From assembly GCF_014203235.1 (NCBI RefSeq), contig NZ_JACHIN010000011.1, positions 248,001-312,000 on the forward strand: DNA of 64,000 bases, read 5' to 3'. The DNA is from Nonomuraea endophytica (GTDB lineage: Bacteria > Actinomycetota > Actinomycetes > Streptosporangiales > Streptosporangiaceae). The position numbers and the translations under genes were made by a program. Below are positions 16,968 through 24,445 of this stretch, one piece after another (the stretch's first letter is position 1; the number at the start of each line of letters is the position of its first letter). Below the pieces are notes generated by a model. The model was given only the letters and a program-made list of their open reading frames with translations. It was not told where the DNA came from and did not search any database.

Positions 16968-18164
16968 TCATCGGCCCTGCGCGCCCAGCGAGATCGTTCC
17001 CCGGGAGCCGTCCACGGTGATGAGCCGGCCGTCCTGGATCCGGGTGGTCGCGCCGTGGGAGATCATTCCACCCGTTTCGGTGACAAGGGCGGCGGCGTTC
17101 AGGAAGAGCGGGGTCCAGCCGGGGTCGTCGAAGGGCACACGAGGACCTCGCCCGGTTCGATCCGGGCGGTGTCGGGATCGTGCACGATCCTGGCCGGTCC
17201 CGACGCGTCGGCATAGCTGATCAGCGTGCTGAAGACGGGTGTGGGGTCGTCGGCCCAGCGGGGCAGCCCGAGGTCCATTTCGGCGGCCACGCGGCAGCCG
17301 TACCGTGCGAGAAGGGCGCGCGTCCCCGTCTGCAGGGCTTCGGGCAGCCCTTCACCCTGGTACGCCTTCGCCAGCCGACCGGCGTCGCGTCCGGAGATGA
17401 GGGCACGTGACTCCGGGTCGGCCTTGGCCGTCATCGCCAGCCGCCACAGACTCAGGTCCATCTCCGTCGTGGGGTTGGCCGGCAGGCCACGGAAGCAGGC
17501 GTTGATCTCGTCGAGCAGGCGGGCGGCCAGCCGTTGGGCCAGGCCGCCGGCGGTGTTCGCCAAGCGGGGAGGTCCGCCTCGATGTGGCAGACCGTCCGGT
17601 AGTTCGCCTCGATCCAGCGCAGCCGCTCGGCGGGCGCCGCGTGTCCGGGGCCGGTCAGCGTCCGCACGTGCCGTTCCGCCCGGCGCCGGGCGCGGACGCG
17701 AGCCCACCGGGGGAACAGCCAGGCGATCGGCGCCCAGCGCCTCTTCGGCGCGGACGGCGCGGTCCCCGCTTCCGCCGGAGGGAAGCGGGTCCTTGGACGT
17801 GCAGGAACGTGTCGTACTGCCCGGCGAAGCTCGCCTCGGCCAGATCCTCGCTCGGCGAGGACGAGCGCACCGCGACGCTGACGTCCTCCCCCATCTCCCG
17901 GTACGCGCGCACGACGGCCCGGGTCAGCTCCTCGGGCAATTCCGTCGCCAGGATCGCCTCGCGAGTCTCCTCGGCCGAGGAGCCGCCGGGCGGTTCGGCG
18001 CAGGCTGAGTCGTAGGCGGTGGTGGTAATGACCAAGCCGTCGGGGACATCGAAGCCCCGGCCGAGCATGGCGGCCAGGTTCACCGCCTTGTTCCCGGCGT
18101 GTTCGGCGTCCCGCGCCGTCAGCTCGCGCAGCGTCACCACGGTGCGCGCATCGGTGACAGCCAA
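16968..18164 (-). pseudogene. Decayed PEP-synthase / rifampin phosphotransferase-like gene
   Basis: The TTG start at 18164 has AAGGAG ten bases upstream. The first frame gives an ATP-grasp N-terminus (GNKAVNLAAMLGRG, VAVRSSSPSEDLAEASFAGQ), then frame is lost near 17780. Middle helical-domain pieces reappear in another frame (IEANYRTVCHIEADLPAW, then LAQRLAARLLDEINACF and AKAYQGEGLPEALQTG). At about 17127 one base is missing within an expected CPSTDPGWTPLF. The last piece carries the phospho-histidine loop TGGMISHGA but has lost about 20 residues right after it, then ends VDGSRGTISLGAQGR. Domain order (ATP-grasp, middle, His domain last) fits rifampin phosphotransferases better than PEP synthase. 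At least three lesions; inactive. Confidence 0.75.
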
Positions 18165-18212
18165 CTGGTCACCACTCCTTCGCTGGTCGACAGGCAGGCA
18201 TCACGATGTCTC

Positions 18213-18228
18213 CTCAACCCGGGTTGAG
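18213..18228. promoter_or_regulatory. Perfect 16-bp palindrome upstream of the Nudix regulator
   Basis: CTCAACCCGGGTTGAG lies 50 bp upstream of the Nudix/winged-helix gene start and 49 bp from the start of the opposite pseudogene. A perfect 8+8 palindrome in a divergent promoter is a strong operator candidate; the adjacent NrtR-like protein may bind it (inference). Confidence 0.55.
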
Positions 18229-18277
18229 CGCAAGTTTGGGCCTTCCTGTCGATCTGACAAAAAGCTACGTTGCCTCC

Positions 18278-19024
18278 ATGGAAGATGATGAGTGGGAGCC
18301 GCCGAAGATCTTGCTGGCCGTCGATCTGGTGATCCTTACCCTCCGTGAGACGCGCCTCCAGGTCTTGCTCGTCAAACGCGGCATCGAGCCCTACCTCGGC
18401 GCGTACGCCCTGCCGGGCGGGTTCCTCTTCGACGAGCACGAAGACATCGAGGCGGCGGCCCGCCGCGAACTGTCAGAGGAAGCCGGGCTGGCCGACGTGC
18501 ACCTTGAGGAGCTGGGCGTTTACGGCGAGCCGGGTCGTGACCCGCGTGGCCGCGTGGTGTCCGTCGCCTACCTGGCGATCGCGCCGTCCCTGCCGGAGCC
18601 GATCGCCGGCACGGACGCCGCGGACGCGTGCTGGATGTCGGTGGAGGACCTGTTGTCCGGCCGGGTCGGGCTGGCGTTCGACCATCACCGGATCATCGGT
18701 GACGGGATCGAGCGGGCCCGCGTCAAGCTGGAGCACACGGCGCTCGCCACCGCGTTCTGCGGCGAGACCTTCACCATCTCCGACCTCCAGCAGGTGTACG
18801 AGGCGGTGTGGGGGGTCCGGCTCGACCCGCGGAACTTCTACCGCAAGGTCAAGGGCGCGCGCGGCTTCATCATCCCGGTCGGCTCGCTGCAGCGGCCGGA
18901 GAACGGCCGGCCGGCCAGGCTGTTCAAGGCCGGCCCCGTGCGGGTGCTGCATCCACCCATGGCCCGTTCGACCTCGGTCCCGCCGGAGGCTCAGGTCACG
19001 CGGGAAGGAGGGGTGCGGTCATGA
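18278..19024 (+). CDS. NrtR-like Nudix/winged-helix protein
   Basis: 248 residues from ATG 18278. The N-terminal Nudix domain has a nearly standard Nudix box: a GGF loop, then E-x7-REL-x-EEAGL (about 45-70), with one extra residue between the glycine and the first glutamate. The C-terminal part (about 150-225, FTISDLQQVYEAVWG, NFYRKVKGARGFI) matches the winged helix of NrtR-type regulators, which sense ADP-ribose and control NAD metabolism. The stop overlaps the next start (ATGA), so it is translationally coupled to the nucleosidase gene. It may be a metabolite sensor for the cassette, a hydrolase, or both. Confidence 0.85.
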   Translation: MEDDEWEPPKILLAVDLVILTLRETRLQVLLVKRGIEPYLGAYALPGGFLFDEHEDIEAAARRELSEEAGLADVHLEELGVYGEPGRDPRGRVVSVAYLAIAPSLPEPIAGTDAADACWMSVEDLLSGRVGLAFDHHRIIGDGIERARVKLEHTALATAFCGETFTISDLQQVYEAVWGVRLDPRNFYRKVKGARGFIIPVGSLQRPENGRPARLFKAGPVRVLHPPMARSTSVPPEAQVTREGGVRS

Positions 19025-20148
19025 AGGCTGTGTTCCTCACCGCGCTGGATCTGGAGTACCAAGCCGTCCGCTCGCACCTGGCCGGCATCCGGACGCACCG
19101 CCATCGGGCCGGCACCCGCTTCGAGGTCGGCCGGCTGGCGAACGGTGGCTGCGACGTGGCCTTGGGGCTGGTGGGCAAGGGCAACCAGCCCGCGGCGGTG
19201 CTCACGGAGCGGGCGATCACCGAGTTCGCCCCGTTCGCGCTGCTGTTCGTGGGGGTGGCGGGGGCGCTGCAGGCCGGCGTGGACCTGGGCGACGTGGTCG
19301 TGGCCACTCACGTGTACGCCTACCACGGCGGCACCAGCGAGGACGACGGCTTCAAGGCCCGGCCGCGCGTCTGGGAAGCGTCACACGAGACGGATCAGAT
19401 CGCCCGCCACCTGTATCGGAGCGGGCAGTGGACCCGGTGCCTGCCCGAGATGACGACGGTGCCCCGGGTACGTTTCGGGCCGATCGCGGCGGGCGAGGTC
19501 GTACAGGACTCCGCGATCTCCGCGCACGCCCGGTGGGTGCGGCAGACCTACAACGACGCCCTCGCCATCGAGATGGAATCAGCCGGCGTGGCGCAGGCCG
19601 CCCACCTGAACCGGTCCATGCCCATGACCGTCGTCCGCGGCATCAGCGACCGGGCCGACGGCACCAAGGTGAGCAGCGACGGAGCCGGGTGGCAGTCGAA
19701 GGCGGCGGCGCACGCGGCGGCCTTCGCCGTGGCCCTGGCTCAGGACCTGGCTCGGGAGATGGGGTCCGGACCGTCGGCGGACCGGTCGGCCAAGCGGGCG
19801 GGAGCCGTGCGGAACATCGCCCGGGATCGTGCCCACGTGGGCGTACAGGTCGGACATCTCTACGGGAACGTCTCCATCGGGCAGCCGCCCGTGACCGTGA
19901 TCGACCCGGCGGCACGACTGGCGGAGCTCCGGAACCGGCTCAGACAGGCCGCGAACGCCCAGGAGGTGGACGAGGTCACCTTCTCCGCGGCTGAGCAGGA
20001 GCTCGCGCTCGCGGCGGAGACCCTGCCGAAGAGCGCCGAGGACGACAGAAGCACGGCGGTGATCGCACTCAAGAGGGCTTACGGCCTGCTGTCGGACCAG
20101 ACCGACCTCGCGTCGCAGGTGTCCGCCATCCTCGCCGCCCTGCGCTGA
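19021..20148 (+). CDS. PNP/UDP-phosphorylase-fold nucleosidase with C-terminal amyloid-like motif and helical domain
   Basis: 375 residues. Residues 1-245 form a nucleoside phosphorylase / MTA-SAH nucleosidase fold: the FVGVAGAL and GDVVVATHVYAYHGG segments, AIEMESAG at 181-188 and RGISDRAD at 206-213, containing the expected purine-site Glu and catalytic Asp. Residues 265-286 hold a 22-residue motif with core VGVQVGHLYGNVSI, shared ungapped with the next two proteins. The last about 75 residues are a helical domain (LAELRNRLRQ, ALKRAYGLLSD) that aligns with the C-terminus of the small protein at 20341. Likely substrate: a purine nucleoside, nucleotide or NAD-like compound, in the manner of PNP-type effectors of NLR and other conflict systems (inference). 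Confidence 0.85.
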   Translation: MKAVFLTALDLEYQAVRSHLAGIRTHRHRAGTRFEVGRLANGGCDVALGLVGKGNQPAAVLTERAITEFAPFALLFVGVAGALQAGVDLGDVVVATHVYAYHGGTSEDDGFKARPRVWEASHETDQIARHLYRSGQWTRCLPEMTTVPRVRFGPIAAGEVVQDSAISAHARWVRQTYNDALAIEMESAGVAQAAHLNRSMPMTVVRGISDRADGTKVSSDGAGWQSKAAAHAAAFAVALAQDLAREMGSGPSADRSAKRAGAVRNIARDRAHVGVQVGHLYGNVSIGQPPVTVIDPAARLAELRNRLRQAANAQEVDEVTFSAAEQELALAAETLPKSAEDDRSTAVIALKRAYGLLSDQTDLASQVSAILAALR

Positions 20149-20214
20149 GCGCTCTATCGACGCAAAAGAACAGGCCGTTCCTACAGTCATGCCTTATTTC
20201 AGGACAATGCGCAA

Positions 20215-20230
20215 GATAAGTGACCTTATC
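20215..20230. promoter_or_regulatory. Palindrome in the AT-rich spacer of the cassette
   Basis: GATAAG-TGAC-CTTATC, a perfect 6-bp inverted repeat with 4-nt spacer, about 110 bp upstream of the small adaptor gene. It sits in a 192-bp spacer (20149-20340) that is much richer in A+T than its surroundings and likely holds the promoter of the second transcription unit. The binding protein is unknown. Confidence 0.45.
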
Positions 20231-20277
20231 GGTTGTTGTCCATGGATTTATAACAAGTTGGAAATATGCGCAACGGG

Positions 20278-20293
20278 CCACTTTGCGAAGTGG
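20278..20293. promoter_or_regulatory. Second inverted repeat in the cassette spacer
   Basis: CCACTT-TGCG-AAGTGG, perfect 6-bp arms with a 4-nt loop, 47 bp before the small adaptor gene and just before TTGACG (20298-20303). It could be an operator or a hairpin in the leader. I found no convincing -10 box downstream. Confidence 0.35.
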
Positions 20294-20340
20294 TTCATTG
20301 ACGTACTCCATCCACCACCGACCCGGGGGAGACAGTCCAT

Positions 20341-20692
20341 GCCGGAGAAGTTTACGAATGTCGCCAAGGACAATGCCCACGTCAACGCACAGATCGGCAA
20401 GGCATTCGGCGGCGTCACCATAGGAACCGCGCACTCACGGCGGAAAGATCTCGGGGGCCACCTGGCCGAATTACGTTCGGCGATCAAGTCCGGAACGCTC
20501 ACTCCCTCGATACACGCCGAGGTAGAGGCCGAATTGGCCAAGGTGGACACCTGGCTCATAGACCAGGATAAGGAGCGATTCACCGGAATGCTCATGGCCC
20601 TCAAGAAGGCCAAGGGCTTGCTGGGTGACGTCGCCCCCCTCTCGTCGATAGCGACCCTCGCCCTGGCGGCAGCGGAAGGCCTGCGCTCATGA
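20341..20692 (+). CDS. Small adaptor-like protein: amyloid-like motif plus helical domain
   Basis: 116 residues; GGGGGAGA about six bases before the ATG fixes the start. Residues 7-28 are the shared 22-residue motif (NVAKDNAHV, then NAQIGKAFGGVTI). Residues 38-116 are helical and align with the C-terminal domain of the nucleosidase (LAELRSAIK, ALKKAKGLLGD). There is no enzymatic domain, signal peptide or membrane helix. Carrying only the two modules found at the nucleosidase C-terminus makes it look like an adaptor or regulator that could bridge the nucleosidase and the membrane protein. Its stop overlaps the membrane-protein start (ATGA). Confidence 0.8.
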
Positions 20693-22791
20693 ATGAAGCA
20701 TGGTCGGGCTTCACCAATGTCGCCTCGGATGAAGCACACGTGGATGCGCAAATCGGATACGTAGATGGAAACGTCACCATCTACTCGGTTCATGAGGGCG
20801 ATCATCCGCAACGTAAATACGAGGTGGGGCTCAACTATCTCAAGGGCGACATGCCGCGACGGGCCGAGACCCTGATCAGGGACGCGGCGATGTCCGGTTA
20901 CCGATCCAGCGAGGCGGCCTACTACTGGGTCCTGGCGACGCTGAGCGATCGTTCCTTCGACCACCTCGGGCCGGACGAGTTCACGCATCTGTCGGCCGCG
21001 TCGGCGATGGCCGCGGAGTTCCCGCACGACGCGTGGCGGCGGGCGCTGAACGTGGTGATCGAGCTCATCCACTGCATCACCGAGGAGGAGGAGAACGGCA
21101 TACCCAACCTGGCCCGCTTCTCCGCGGCCTTCGCCGCCTACCAGGCACTGCCGAAGGAACGCCGGGACGAAATCCACCGCCACCTCGAAATGATCCTCAA
21201 CGGGTGGATCCAGGACCGGGTCGAGGAGCTGGAGGCGCACCATGTGCAGACCATGCGCCTCAGCAGCAACCGGGAGAACCGGGTGTGGAAGTTCTTCGAA
21301 CCCACCCCCACCGCGCCCAGGCAGATCCGCCCGCCCGCACCGGTCCTGGACACCGGCAAGGCGGTCAAGCTCGTCTCCGGCGCCTTGCTCGGCGGCTGCG
21401 GCGCCGTGTGGCTGGTGGTCCTCATGGCCGGCGCGAATCTGCTCACCACAGTCCTCGCCCTCGCGCTGGTCGGCGCCTGGCTGGCCGCCACCATCATGGC
21501 CGGCCTGCCGAGGCGCCTGGCCGACAAGCACGCACCGCCGACCTGGTGGCCCGGAGGCTTCCCCGCGGCGGTCTCCTCCAGCGTCGACCACTGGTTCCAG
21601 CGCGCGGCGCCGCGCGATCCCGTCGCGGCGCGGCAGTGGGAGTGGGACAGCGATCCGGTACGGCAGAAGCTCAAGGCCGACCTGATCCACTTGTACGGCG
21701 GCGACCACGTCAGGGTGGGCCCGATCAGGTGGCTCGTCAGATGGCACGCCGCCGACACCGCACAGCAGTTCGCCGAGGGCAGGGCGCTGCGAACCGACAG
21801 CCTGCCCGGCGCCATCCTTGCGGGCAACGTGGCCCTCGCGATCGCCGGATTCATCGCGCTCGTCAGCGCGGCGACCACGAGCTTCCTCGGCATGCTGGGC
21901 GCCGGGCTTCTGCTGGGCCTGGCCGCCGCGCTGGCGTGGAAGGACGCACTCGACCATCTCGCCAACGTCTTCGAGCACGCGCGGACCGTCGCGGCGGCGC
22001 AGCGCCGGTTCGCCGCCGAGCAGCAGGAGTACGAGCGCTGGAGCATGGCGCTCGCCGACCGTCCCACCGACGCCGAGATGGCCGCGTGGCTCGACTACGA
22101 CAAGATGATGATCAAGAATCTGGCGCTCAAGCACTACGGGCTGAGCAATCGCGACGTCATCGCCCACCTCTCCCTCACCGAAGGCGCCCCCGGCTGCCGC
22201 CGCGCCCGCGTCCTCTACGGCCCGCTGCGTTACTCCGCCTACGTGGTGCTGCTCTTCCTCCTCACCGAGGGCGGCGTCCGCCAGGTCACCGTCGACCTCG
22301 ACTTCTTCAAGGGCCTCACCAGCCACGAGCGGCGGACCACCTTCAGGTACGAGATGATCGCCTCGGCCAGAGTCACCGAGGTGGGCGTACGCTTCGACCA
22401 CGGCCGCAGGCATGTGATGGCCCGCGAAGACATCCACCCCCTCGACCTGCAGAAGCTCGTGCACAGCCGGGCCTTCCGGCTCTCGCTCGTGAACAGGCAG
22501 CACATCGACGTCCTGGTCGACAACTACGAGGAAGGCGTGTTCGACCGGGCGCGGGAGACGATCACGTTCCTGACGGCCCTCGCCCTCGACACCTCCGGCG
22601 TGACCGGCGCGCTCAGGATCCTGGAAGCGGTGTCCGCCGAGGGCCGGGAATGGCTCGCCCACGAACGCGCCCGCCGCCGCCGCAGGCTGCGCGACTTCAG
22701 GGAGAGCCAGAGGTTCCCCGGAGGCGTCGGCTCCCACGCCACGTCAGCGGCCCTGCCCGGCGCCTGGGACAACAACCCGCCGAGAGCCTGA
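20689..22791 (+). CDS. Large four-helix membrane protein with N-terminal amyloid-like motif
   Basis: 700 residues. Residues 10-31 are the same motif (NVASDEAHV, then DAQIGYVDGNVTI). A helical, TPR-like section follows (about 40-210, YEVGLNYLKGDMPRRAETLI). Two membrane hairpins come next (about 226-271 and 374-415), separated by about 100 cytoplasmic residues. A helical stretch (about 423-456, AAAQRRFAAEQQEYERWSM) then leads into an alpha/beta region (about 470-640) and a basic tail. No family recognised. It could be the sensor, or a membrane-damaging effector triggered through the shared motif. It is translationally coupled to the small adaptor. Confidence 0.8.
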   Translation: MNEAWSGFTNVASDEAHVDAQIGYVDGNVTIYSVHEGDHPQRKYEVGLNYLKGDMPRRAETLIRDAAMSGYRSSEAAYYWVLATLSDRSFDHLGPDEFTHLSAASAMAAEFPHDAWRRALNVVIELIHCITEEEENGIPNLARFSAAFAAYQALPKERRDEIHRHLEMILNGWIQDRVEELEAHHVQTMRLSSNRENRVWKFFEPTPTAPRQIRPPAPVLDTGKAVKLVSGALLGGCGAVWLVVLMAGANLLTTVLALALVGAWLAATIMAGLPRRLADKHAPPTWWPGGFPAAVSSSVDHWFQRAAPRDPVAARQWEWDSDPVRQKLKADLIHLYGGDHVRVGPIRWLVRWHAADTAQQFAEGRALRTDSLPGAILAGNVALAIAGFIALVSAATTSFLGMLGAGLLLGLAAALAWKDALDHLANVFEHARTVAAAQRRFAAEQQEYERWSMALADRPTDAEMAAWLDYDKMMIKNLALKHYGLSNRDVIAHLSLTEGAPGCRRARVLYGPLRYSAYVVLLFLLTEGGVRQVTVDLDFFKGLTSHERRTTFRYEMIASARVTEVGVRFDHGRRHVMAREDIHPLDLQKLVHSRAFRLSLVNRQHIDVLVDNYEEGVFDRARETITFLTALALDTSGVTGALRILEAVSAEGREWLAHERARRRRRLRDFRESQRFPGGVGSHATSAALPGAWDNNPPRA

Positions 22792-22835
22792 GCCCGCCGG
22801 TGCCGCCGTCGTAGTCCGTGTCGCCCGCCTCAGCC

Positions 22836-23372
22836 TCAGGCGGCGGCTCGGAGGTAGCTGGTGAGCATCGCCACCAGCTCGTTCTCCAGCCGGGTGGTGT
22901 CGATGGAGCCGGGCGCGGCGATGAGCTGGTGCACGGACAGCTCCACCGCCGAGGCCACGAGCCGGGCGGCCGTGTCCTTGTCCTGGACCCGGACTTCGGG
23001 ATGGCGGCCGAACAGGTCCCGCGGATCGCCGATGATCTCCCACTCCTGCCGGGTGACCCGCTCCAGCAGCTCGCCGGAGCGGGGCGCCTGCTCGATCATG
23101 ATGCGCAGCAGTTGCGGGTCGTCGAGGTGCTTGTCGGTCACCGTTCGCACGAACACCCGCATGATGGTGTCGAGCGATTCGGGCAGCTCCTTGTACCGGC
23201 GGAGCGTCGCGGCCGCCCTGTCGCCGTCGAGGTGGCGGATCAGCAGCTCGGCCAGGATCGCGTCCTTGTTCGGGTAGTACTGATACAGCGAGCCGATCGA
23301 GGTTCCCGCCCGCTCGGCGATGCGGTTCGTGGTGCCCGCGGCGTAGCCGTACTCGGCGAAAATGTGAGCACT
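22836..23372 (-). pseudogene. TetR regulator lacking its N-terminal helix
   Basis: Reading leftward, the frame is open from about 23372 to a TGA at 22836 and gives a TetR DNA-binding domain (FAEYGYAAGTTNRIAERAG, TSIGSLYQYYPNKDAILAEL) and a full C-terminal domain. Just before the first conserved phenylalanine there is an in-frame TGA and the sequence changes to that of an opposite-strand PPOX gene. The first helix and start codon are therefore gone. An internal ATG (23162) could only make a DNA-binding-free fragment. Confidence 0.75.
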
Positions 23373-23640
23373 TCCGCCGGTTCATCGCCCACTCCCCGTT
23401 CCTGGCGATGGCCACGTCGGACGCGACCGGCCTGCCCGACTGCTCGCCGCGGGGCGACTACCCGGGATTCGGCAAGGTGCTCGACGAGCGCACGCTCGCG
23501 ATCCCCGACCGGCCGGGCAACAAGCTCGCGGACTCCTTCCGCAATCTCGCCGAGAACGACGGGATCGGGCTGATGTTCGTCATCCCCGGGCTGCGGGAGG
23601 TGTTGCGGGTGAACGGCCGCGCCTATCCCACCGACGAACC
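23366..23640 (+). pseudogene. Internal fragment of a PPOX flavin-binding protein
   Basis: Rightward frame giving RRFIAHSPFLAMATSDATG, then LDERTLAIPDRPGNKLADSF, NDGIGLMFVIPG and EVLRVNGRA. This is the core of a pyridoxamine-phosphate-oxidase-like (MSMEG_1061-type) protein. The first about 20 residues are missing where it meets the headless TetR, and after VNGRA the conserved C-terminal part is replaced by the start of a leftward Tat signal sequence. Both ends are thus truncated. Confidence 0.7.
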
Positions 23641-23697
23641 GGACGTCGCCGCAGTGGTGACGCCCGCGGTGAGCAGGGCGCGCCTGTTGACACTCAT
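23623..23697 (-). pseudogene. Orphan Tat signal peptide start
   Basis: On the minus strand GAGGAG lies five bases before ATG 23697, followed by MSVNRRALLTAGVTTAATS, a clear twin-arginine signal start. The frame then runs into the PPOX fragment and stops at 23623 after 24 codons. It is the 5' end of a lost exported protein, joined to the PPOX fragment by a deletion near 23640. Confidence 0.6.
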
Positions 23698-23844
23698 GAG
23701 GACTCCTCGATCGCAGCGAAGGGAGGCCGCCGAGAACCGCGATCGAGCCATGACCACAAGGGTTTGACAACGGGAATGCAAGATCCGGGCGGGGGCGTGT
23801 CAACGGCCGCCTGGTGCTGGTTCAGGGCCGTACCTCCGCCGCTA

Positions 23845-24055
23845 CCGCCACTCGCAAGCCGGTCGGGCCCGGCGGATCCGCATGCTGCGCTGGGACGACC
23901 TGCCCATCGACCAGATCCGCCAGATCATCGACGACGAGACCGGCGCGGTGACCAGGGAGATCCTGGCCGGGCACCTGAGCCTTCTCCGACGCCGGCGAGA
24001 CCTGCTGACCGCCAGGATCGGCGACACCCAGCGCTTCCTCCAGGAGGGATTCACG
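23845..24055 (+). pseudogene. MerR regulator remnant without DNA-binding domain
   Basis: In frame with the VOC protein, residues before its start read RRIRMLRWDDLPIDQIRQII followed by a long helix ending IGDTQRFLQE. This is the post-wing and dimerisation-helix part of a MerR regulator. The preceding winged helix is missing, replaced by unrelated sequence. Together with the downstream domain it was probably a MerR-VOC fusion or coupled pair. Confidence 0.6.
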
Positions 24056-24445
24056 ATGCCCGAGGTCCAGACCGGTTGCCGGCCCGTCCAGCTCAAGATG
24101 GCCGTGGACGACCTCGACGCGGCGGTGGCGTTCTACGTGGAGGCGTTCGCCTTCCGGTACGACGTGGCCAGGCGTACCAAGGAAGCCGACTACTCCGCCT
24201 TCCTCTTCGGCGCCTACGGCCAGGACGACTTCTTCCTGATCCACCTCATCGCCGCCCCGGACCACATGGACCGCCCCGGCGCCTCGACCTTCGGCCTGCC
24301 GACCGACGACATCGACACCCGCCACGCCCGCGCCATCACCGCGGGCGCGACCGAGGCCGTCGCCCCGCACGACCCCGACGGCATGCCCCGCTGCTCGGCC
24401 GTCCGCGACCCGAGCGGCAACTGGATCTGGCTCTACCAGGCGTGA
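24056..24445 (+). CDS. VOC (glyoxalase/bleomycin-resistance) protein
   Basis: 129 residues from ATG 24056, supported by AGGAGGG seven bases upstream, although the frame is also open into the MerR remnant. It has the VOC fold pattern: VQLKMAVDDLDAAVAFYVEAF at the start, DDFFLIHLIAAPDH in the middle and AVRDPSGNWIWLYQ at the end. Family roles include metal-dependent isomerase, dioxygenase or drug binding; when linked to MerR regulators it is often the ligand-binding part. Its last 13 bases overlap the 3' end of the opposite XRE/NB-ARC gene. Confidence 0.8.
   Translation: MPEVQTGCRPVQLKMAVDDLDAAVAFYVEAFAFRYDVARRTKEADYSAFLFGAYGQDDFFLIHLIAAPDHMDRPGASTFGLPTDDIDTRHARAITAGATEAVAPHDPDGMPRCSAVRDPSGNWIWLYQA

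Noticed and set aside
20248..22737. 829-codon minus-strand frame opposite the membrane protein
   Set aside because: Compositional shadow with no recognisable domain; the plus-strand frame has membrane helices, the shared motif and coupling to its neighbour.
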